A stretch of DNA of 46,069 nt from an uncultured Deinococcota bacterium (GTDB taxonomy: Bacteria; Deinococcota; Deinococci; Deinococcales; Trueperaceae). The number at the start of each line of letters is the position of its first letter. Within the stretch, counting starts at the first letter, position 1. The stretch covers positions 1-46,069 of the forward strand of contig CAMZLP010000057.1 of assembly GCA_947311535.1 (NCBI GenBank), read 5' to 3'. The notes beneath the pieces are model-generated. The model searched no databases. It had not been told where the DNA came from and saw nothing but the letters and a program-made list of their open reading frames with translations. Positions 42,989 through 46,069 of the stretch are shown piece after piece. The translations under genes and the position numbers were made by a program.

Positions 42989-43254
42989 TATTGCCTATCT
43001 CCAGAGTGTCCACGAAATGTTCTTGTTGGTGAAAACTCACCAAGTTTATGACCTACCATGTTTTCTTGAACAAAAACAGGTACATGCTGACGACCATTAT
43101 AAACACCTAAAGTCAGACCTACCATTTCTGGTACTATCGTACTTCTACGACTCCAAGTCTTAATAACTTTACGATCACCTTCATCATTTGCCTTGTCAAC
43201 CTTGGCAAGCAAATGTTCGTCAACAAAAGGTCCTTTTTTAATACTACGTCCCAT
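42988..43254 (-). CDS. rpsS: Small-subunit ribosomal protein uS19
   Basis: 88 residues. [19 protein letters not shown] begins the family, and [33 protein letters not shown] (52-84) is the signature. Head protein near the A site. One-base overlap with both neighbours. Confidence 0.98.
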   Translation of the reverse strand: MGRSIKKGPFVDEHLLAKVDKANDEGDRKVIKTWSRRSTIVPEMVGLTLGVYNGRQHVPVFVQENMVGHKLGEFSPTRTFRGHSGDRQ

Positions 43255-44090
43255 TATTTCCTACCTTTTCTTCGGCGGACAATGAACTTAGAACTAGTTT
43301 TACGCTTACTTCTAGTTTTTAAGCCTTTAGCTTGTTGTCCCCAAGGGCTAACAGGAGGGCGACCACCTGATGAACGACCTTCACCACCACCATGAGGGTG
43401 ATCAACGGCATTCATTGAGCGCCCTCTTTGATGAGGTTTACGCCCCATCCAACGAGTACGTCCTGCTTTACCAATAGTCAAGTTCTTATGTTCAGCATTG
43501 CCAACAGAGCCAATTGTGGCATAGCATTCACCATGAATACGTCTTAGTTCGCCAGAAGGCAACCGTAAGATAACGTAATTACCATCACGACCTTGAATTT
43601 GCACTCTTGTTCCTGCACTTCTTGCAATTTGAGCACCTTTATTAGGTACCAATTCTACGTTATGAATAATAGCTCCAATAGGAATAAATCTAATTGGCAT
43701 AGCATTACCAACAACAGGCTCAGCATCAGGACCGCTTACAATTCGAGCATCTACTTTTAACCCCTCAGGAGAAATTATATAGCGCTTTTCACCATCAGAA
43801 TAATTTAGTAAAGCAATATTTGCACTACGATTTGGATCATACTGAATACTGGCAACTCTTGCAACTACTCCTTCTTTATCACGACGTCGAAAATCAATAA
43901 GGCGATAACGGCGTTTGTGACCACCACCACGAAAACGTGAGGTGATACGACCACGGTTATTTCTTCCACCACTCTTCTTTATCGGCCTCAACAATGATTT
44001 CTCTGGCTTAGAGCTTGTAATCTCCGCAAAATCCGAGGTAGTCATAAAACGACGAGAAGGTGTATATGGACGATATTTTTTTACTGGCAT
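43254..44090 (-). CDS. rplB: Large-subunit ribosomal protein uL2
   Basis: 278 residues. [12 protein letters not shown] at the N-terminus, the SH3-like and OB domains in the middle, and the peptidyl-transferase-proximal signature [30 protein letters not shown] (222-251) with the functionally important His at VDHPHGGG. Basic C-terminus. The most conserved protein in the window. Confidence 0.98.
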   Translation of the reverse strand: MPVKKYRPYTPSRRFMTTSDFAEITSSKPEKSLLRPIKKSGGRNNRGRITSRFRGGGHKRRYRLIDFRRRDKEGVVARVASIQYDPNRSANIALLNYSDGEKRYIISPEGLKVDARIVSGPDAEPVVGNAMPIRFIPIGAIIHNVELVPNKGAQIARSAGTRVQIQGRDGNYVILRLPSGELRRIHGECYATIGSVGNAEHKNLTIGKAGRTRWMGRKPHQRGRSMNAVDHPHGGGEGRSSGGRPPVSPWGQQAKGLKTRSKRKTSSKFIVRRRKGRK

Positions 44091-44102
44091 TCCAAACCTC
44101 CT

Positions 44103-44390
44103 TTAGGCTAGGCCTTCGAGCTCTTGAATACGCTGCCCGGGCTTAAGCGTTACGATTGCTTTTTTACGCTTCGGGCTACGACCTGAGTGACGACCCATTG
44201 TTTTTACTTTTCCACGTAGATTCTGCAAATTGATTTTTATAACATCAACATCAAAAACAATCTCAATTGCATCTTTAATCTGAGTTCTATTAGCTTCTGG
44301 ATGAACATAAAAGGCGTACTTACCAATCTCTATATCCATCAAACCTTTTTCGCTCATAACAGGTGACATAACAACATCATAAGGGCTCAT
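44103..44390 (-). CDS. rplW: Large-subunit ribosomal protein uL23
   Basis: 95 residues from ATG 44390 (MSPYDVVMSPVMSEKG), set by GGGGAGG upstream. An open frame reaches 44435, but those 15 residues would overlap rplD and match nothing. PVMSEKGLMDIEIGKYAFYVHPEANRTQIKDAIE is the family pattern. Part of the exit-tunnel rim that docks trigger factor. Confidence 0.96.
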   Translation of the reverse strand: MSPYDVVMSPVMSEKGLMDIEIGKYAFYVHPEANRTQIKDAIEIVFDVDVIKINLQNLRGKVKTMGRHSGRSPKRKKAIVTLKPGQRIQELEGLA

Positions 44391-44391
44391 G

Positions 44392-44988
44392 CTAAGCCTC
44401 CCCATTCTGACCATCAAAAATAGCGGCATCTGCAATTAGATGATCGTAACGCAAAATATCGTAAACGTTTAAACCACTTTGTGGTAAGACACCAACCCAA
44501 GGAAGGTTACGTGCAGCACGTCTTGCAAGCTCATCATCAGTGACTAACAAAACTCTTTCTTTGCCATCAAAACCATTAGATTTTGCCCAACTGACAAATT
44601 CTTTAGTTTTTCCATTAACATCAAATTTATCTACTAGAGTAAGTTTATCTGCGTTAGCTCTTGCTGAAAGAGCCATTTGTAAACCTAATTTGCGTATCTT
44701 TTTAGGTAAGGTATATTCATAAGTTCTTGGTCTTGGCCCAAAAGCTTTACTACCACTTCTAAAGATAGGAGCTTTACGATTACCGTGACGAGCACGACCA
44801 GAGCCTTTTTGTGGATAGATTTTAGCATTTGAGCCAACAATTTCGGCTCTAGTTTTAGCATGAGCAGTACCGCGGCGACGTTTAGAAAGCTGCCAGCTAA
44901 CAACTTCATGTAATAAAGTTTCTTTTGGTTCTGGTAAATCAACCGTTACAGTACGACTTGAACCAAGCACATTTAAGGTAACCGACAT
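44392..44988 (-). CDS. rplD: Large-subunit ribosomal protein uL4
   Basis: 198 residues. The extended loop (KRRRGTAHAKTRAEIVGSNAKIYPQKGSGRARHGNRKAPIF, about 36-77) reaches the tunnel constriction; PRTYEYTLPKKIRKLGLQMALS (81-103) is the signature. In E. coli L4 represses the S10 operon. The stop is TAG, one base before rplW. Confidence 0.97.
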   Translation of the reverse strand: MSVTLNVLGSSRTVTVDLPEPKETLLHEVVSWQLSKRRRGTAHAKTRAEIVGSNAKIYPQKGSGRARHGNRKAPIFRSGSKAFGPRPRTYEYTLPKKIRKLGLQMALSARANADKLTLVDKFDVNGKTKEFVSWAKSNGFDGKERVLLVTDDELARRAARNLPWVGVLPQSGLNVYDILRYDHLIADAAIFDGQNGEA

Positions 44989-45608
44989 TAGTTTACCTTC
45001 CTTCGAGATTCTTTAACAATTACCATGGAACCATTAGAACCAGGAATTGAACCTTTGATTAAAATTAGATTATCATCATTTCGAACTTCAATAAGCTCGA
45101 GCCCAATCGTAGTAATACGTTCTTGACCATAGTGACCTGCCATACGCTTACCTTTATAAACTCGACCAGGAGTTTTACTTTGCCCAATAGAACCAGGGCT
45201 TCTATGCTTTTTCTTAACACCATGGCTAGCAGGCATACCAGAAAAATTCCAACGCTTCATAACACCTGCTGTGCCTCTACCTTTTGAAAGCCCAGTAACA
45301 TCTACTTTTTTGACTTCCTCAAAGATATTAACACTAACTTCGTTAGCCTCAAAGTCAAAATCTCTAAACTCAACCAATCGTTTTTGTGGTTTAACCTTGG
45401 CTACTTTAACATGGCCTAATTCTGGCTTGTTAGCGCTTTTTAATCTTTTTTCTTGCCAACCAAGCTGGATAGAATTATAGCCATCTCTTTCTTCGGTTTT
45501 GCGTTGTACAACAGGGCACGGACCTGCTAAAACAACCGTTACTGGTATTAGCTTGTCTCCTTGCCAGACTTGGGTCATCCCAATCTTTGTACCTAATATG
45601 CCTTTCAC
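44988..45608 (-). CDS. rplC: Large-subunit ribosomal protein uL3
   Basis: 206 residues from a GTG start that shares one base with the rpsJ stop (TAGTG). KGILGTKIGMTQVW (2-15), the central extension GRGTAGVMKRWNFSGMPASHGVKKKHRSPGSIGQSKTPGRVYKGKRMAGHYG (about 125-176) and the C-terminal GSIPGSNGSMVIVKES are family markers. A GCTCGAGC palindrome is at 45095. Confidence 0.97.
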   Translation of the reverse strand: MKGILGTKIGMTQVWQGDKLIPVTVVLAGPCPVVQRKTEERDGYNSIQLGWQEKRLKSANKPELGHVKVAKVKPQKRLVEFRDFDFEANEVSVNIFEEVKKVDVTGLSKGRGTAGVMKRWNFSGMPASHGVKKKHRSPGSIGQSKTPGRVYKGKRMAGHYGQERITTIGLELIEVRNDDNLILIKGSIPGSNGSMVIVKESRRKVN

Positions 45609-45931
45609 TAGCGTCCTCCAACAGTCTTAATTTCAATATCAACCCCATTAGGGAGATCTAAATGCATAAGGCTATCGATAGTACTTTTAGTAGGCATTTT
45701 AATATCTATTAAACGCTTGTGAGTTCTAATTTCAAAATGCTCACGGCTATCTTTATAGACAAAAGGACTGCGCAAAACGCAATATCTACGAGTCTTAGTT
45801 GGCTATGGGACTGGCCCAGCAACCTTAGCTCCTGTACGTCTTACCGTATTTACTATTTTAGAAGCTGAACTATCTAAGCTCTTATGGTCAAAACCTTTTA
45901 ATTTTATACGTATACGTGGTGATGCTGCCAT
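45608..45931 (-). CDS. rpsJ: Small-subunit ribosomal protein uS10, interrupted by an in-frame TAG
   Basis: I translated the gap between tuf and rplC. From ATG 45931: [20 protein letters not shown] ... [13 protein letters not shown], then TAG at 45805-45803 (codon 43), then [20 protein letters not shown] ... [14 protein letters not shown] to the true stop at 45608. Everywhere else the reading is intact and the total (107 codons) is normal. The interrupted position is the conserved Leu of GP-x-P-L-P-T, so TAG is one base from the expected TTG. S10 is essential. The cause could be a base-call or assembly error, real nonsense with suppression, or a second rpsJ elsewhere. Confidence 0.9.
45803..45805 (-). 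other. In-frame TAG codon inside rpsJ
   Basis: Codon 43 of rpsJ. On the given strand it reads CTA in the context GGCTATGGGA. TAG also ends rpsJ, rpmJ and rplD here, so it has not been reassigned wholesale. Confidence 0.9.
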
Positions 45932-45934
45932 AAT

Positions 45935-46069
45935 TTATTCAAGAACCTCAGCAACAACACCAGCACCAACAGTACGACCACCTTCGCGAATAGCGAATCT
46001 TAAACCTTGCTCCATAGCAATTGGTTTAATAAGGTTAACTGTCAATTCAACATTATCACCAGGCATAAC
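45935..46069 (-). CDS. tuf: Elongation factor Tu, 3' end (5' part beyond the window)
   Basis: The last 44 codons of EF-Tu, domain 3: [40 protein letters not shown], then TAA at 45937-45935. The sequence matches the end of bacterial EF-Tu exactly in pattern. It precedes rpsJ by 3 bp, the usual fus-tuf-rpsJ arrangement, so it is first in the part of the str/S10 operon visible here. Confidence 0.97.
   Translation of the reverse strand, partial: VMPGDNVELTVNLIKPIAMEQGLRFAIREGGRTVGAGVVAEVLE

Larger units (their letters stand above)
323..45102. repeat. Highly iterated palindrome GCTCGAGC (28 copies across the window)
   Basis: Exact copies start at 323, 719, 1326, 1913, 3316, 3883, 5752, 6690, 7212, 8508, 10045, 10310, 14998, 16627, 17513, 17935, 23709, 25014, 26109, 26877, 27090, 27497, 27621, 29273, 38328, 41748, 42161 and 45095, by hand count. 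About 12 further CTCGAG sites differ at one or both outer bases. Copies occur in all codon phases (Leu-Glu, Ala-Arg-Ala, Ser-Ser-Ser) and between genes. Only four lie in the 15-kb ribosomal cluster, against 24 in the other 31 kb. Confidence 0.9.

Noticed and set aside
44391-44435. Upstream extension of rplW
   Set aside because: It would overlap rplD and lacks similarity to uL23; GGGGAGG sits properly before the ATG at 44390.
1-46069. CRISPR array, IS element, prophage, integron or tRNA gene
   Set aside because: Both strands and the intergenic gaps were read; no regularly spaced repeats, transposase or integrase reading frames, or cloverleaf-like segments were found.

Overview
This is an AT-rich bacterial chromosome segment, mostly single-copy housekeeping genes. 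It probably comes from a Gram-negative-type (two-membrane) member of the Deinococcota or a close relative. The basis is indirect: the order secY-adk-map-infA-rpmJ-rpsM-rpsK-rpsD-rpoA-rplQ, an IF-1 with an N-terminal extension, a zinc-type S14, a futalosine menaquinone enzyme, several genes with a -10 box 5-7 nt before the start codon and no Shine-Dalgarno (leaderless, as is common in Deinococcus), a protein with an outer-membrane-barrel-like end, and a sortase paired with a VIT/vWA protein. No phage, IS, CRISPR, tRNA or rRNA gene was seen.

Layout. 1-8.3 kb: luxS (leaving the window) divergent from a run of plus-strand genes: a class V PLP enzyme, pdxH, a VOC protein, an arginyltransferase-like protein, mqnC with a decayed duplicate of its 3' end, a CBS/CorC membrane protein, a sirtuin and an M23 peptidase with a lamin-tail-like domain. 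8.3-18 kb: an unrecognised two-part protein divergent from an M3 oligopeptidase, then moaB, a DUF456 protein, lgt, a GlmU lacking its acetyltransferase domain, SprT-like, a secreted DUF11-like protein, a J-domain protein and a DUF3810 metalloprotease-like protein. 18-21.4 kb: a tight operon of three double-GNAT acetyltransferases plus the stub of a fourth. 22-25 kb: a sortase with its VIT/vWA substrate under a clear sigma70-like promoter. 25-31 kb: a barrel-like protein, an unusual ABC-F ATPase, three small unknown genes, an NAD epimerase divergent from a 2,4-dienoyl-CoA reductase. 31.2-46 kb: the full S10-spc-alpha ribosomal operon on the minus strand, from the 3' end of tuf to rplQ, ending at a strong terminator.

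The most striking sequence-level signal is the palindrome GCTCGAGC. I counted 28 exact copies by hand, in all three codon phases and in at least one intergenic site, where well under one would be expected. It behaves like the HIP1 palindrome of cyanobacteria, but with a different sequence that I do not recognise. Some copies sit in longer perfect palindromes (18 bp in the M3 peptidase gene, 26 bp in the ABC-F gene), and both of these encode the peptide DRLEPI.

Two gene-level anomalies also matter. rpsJ (ribosomal protein S10, essential) carries an in-frame TAG at codon 43. glmU ends after about 322 residues, before the acetyltransferase active site.
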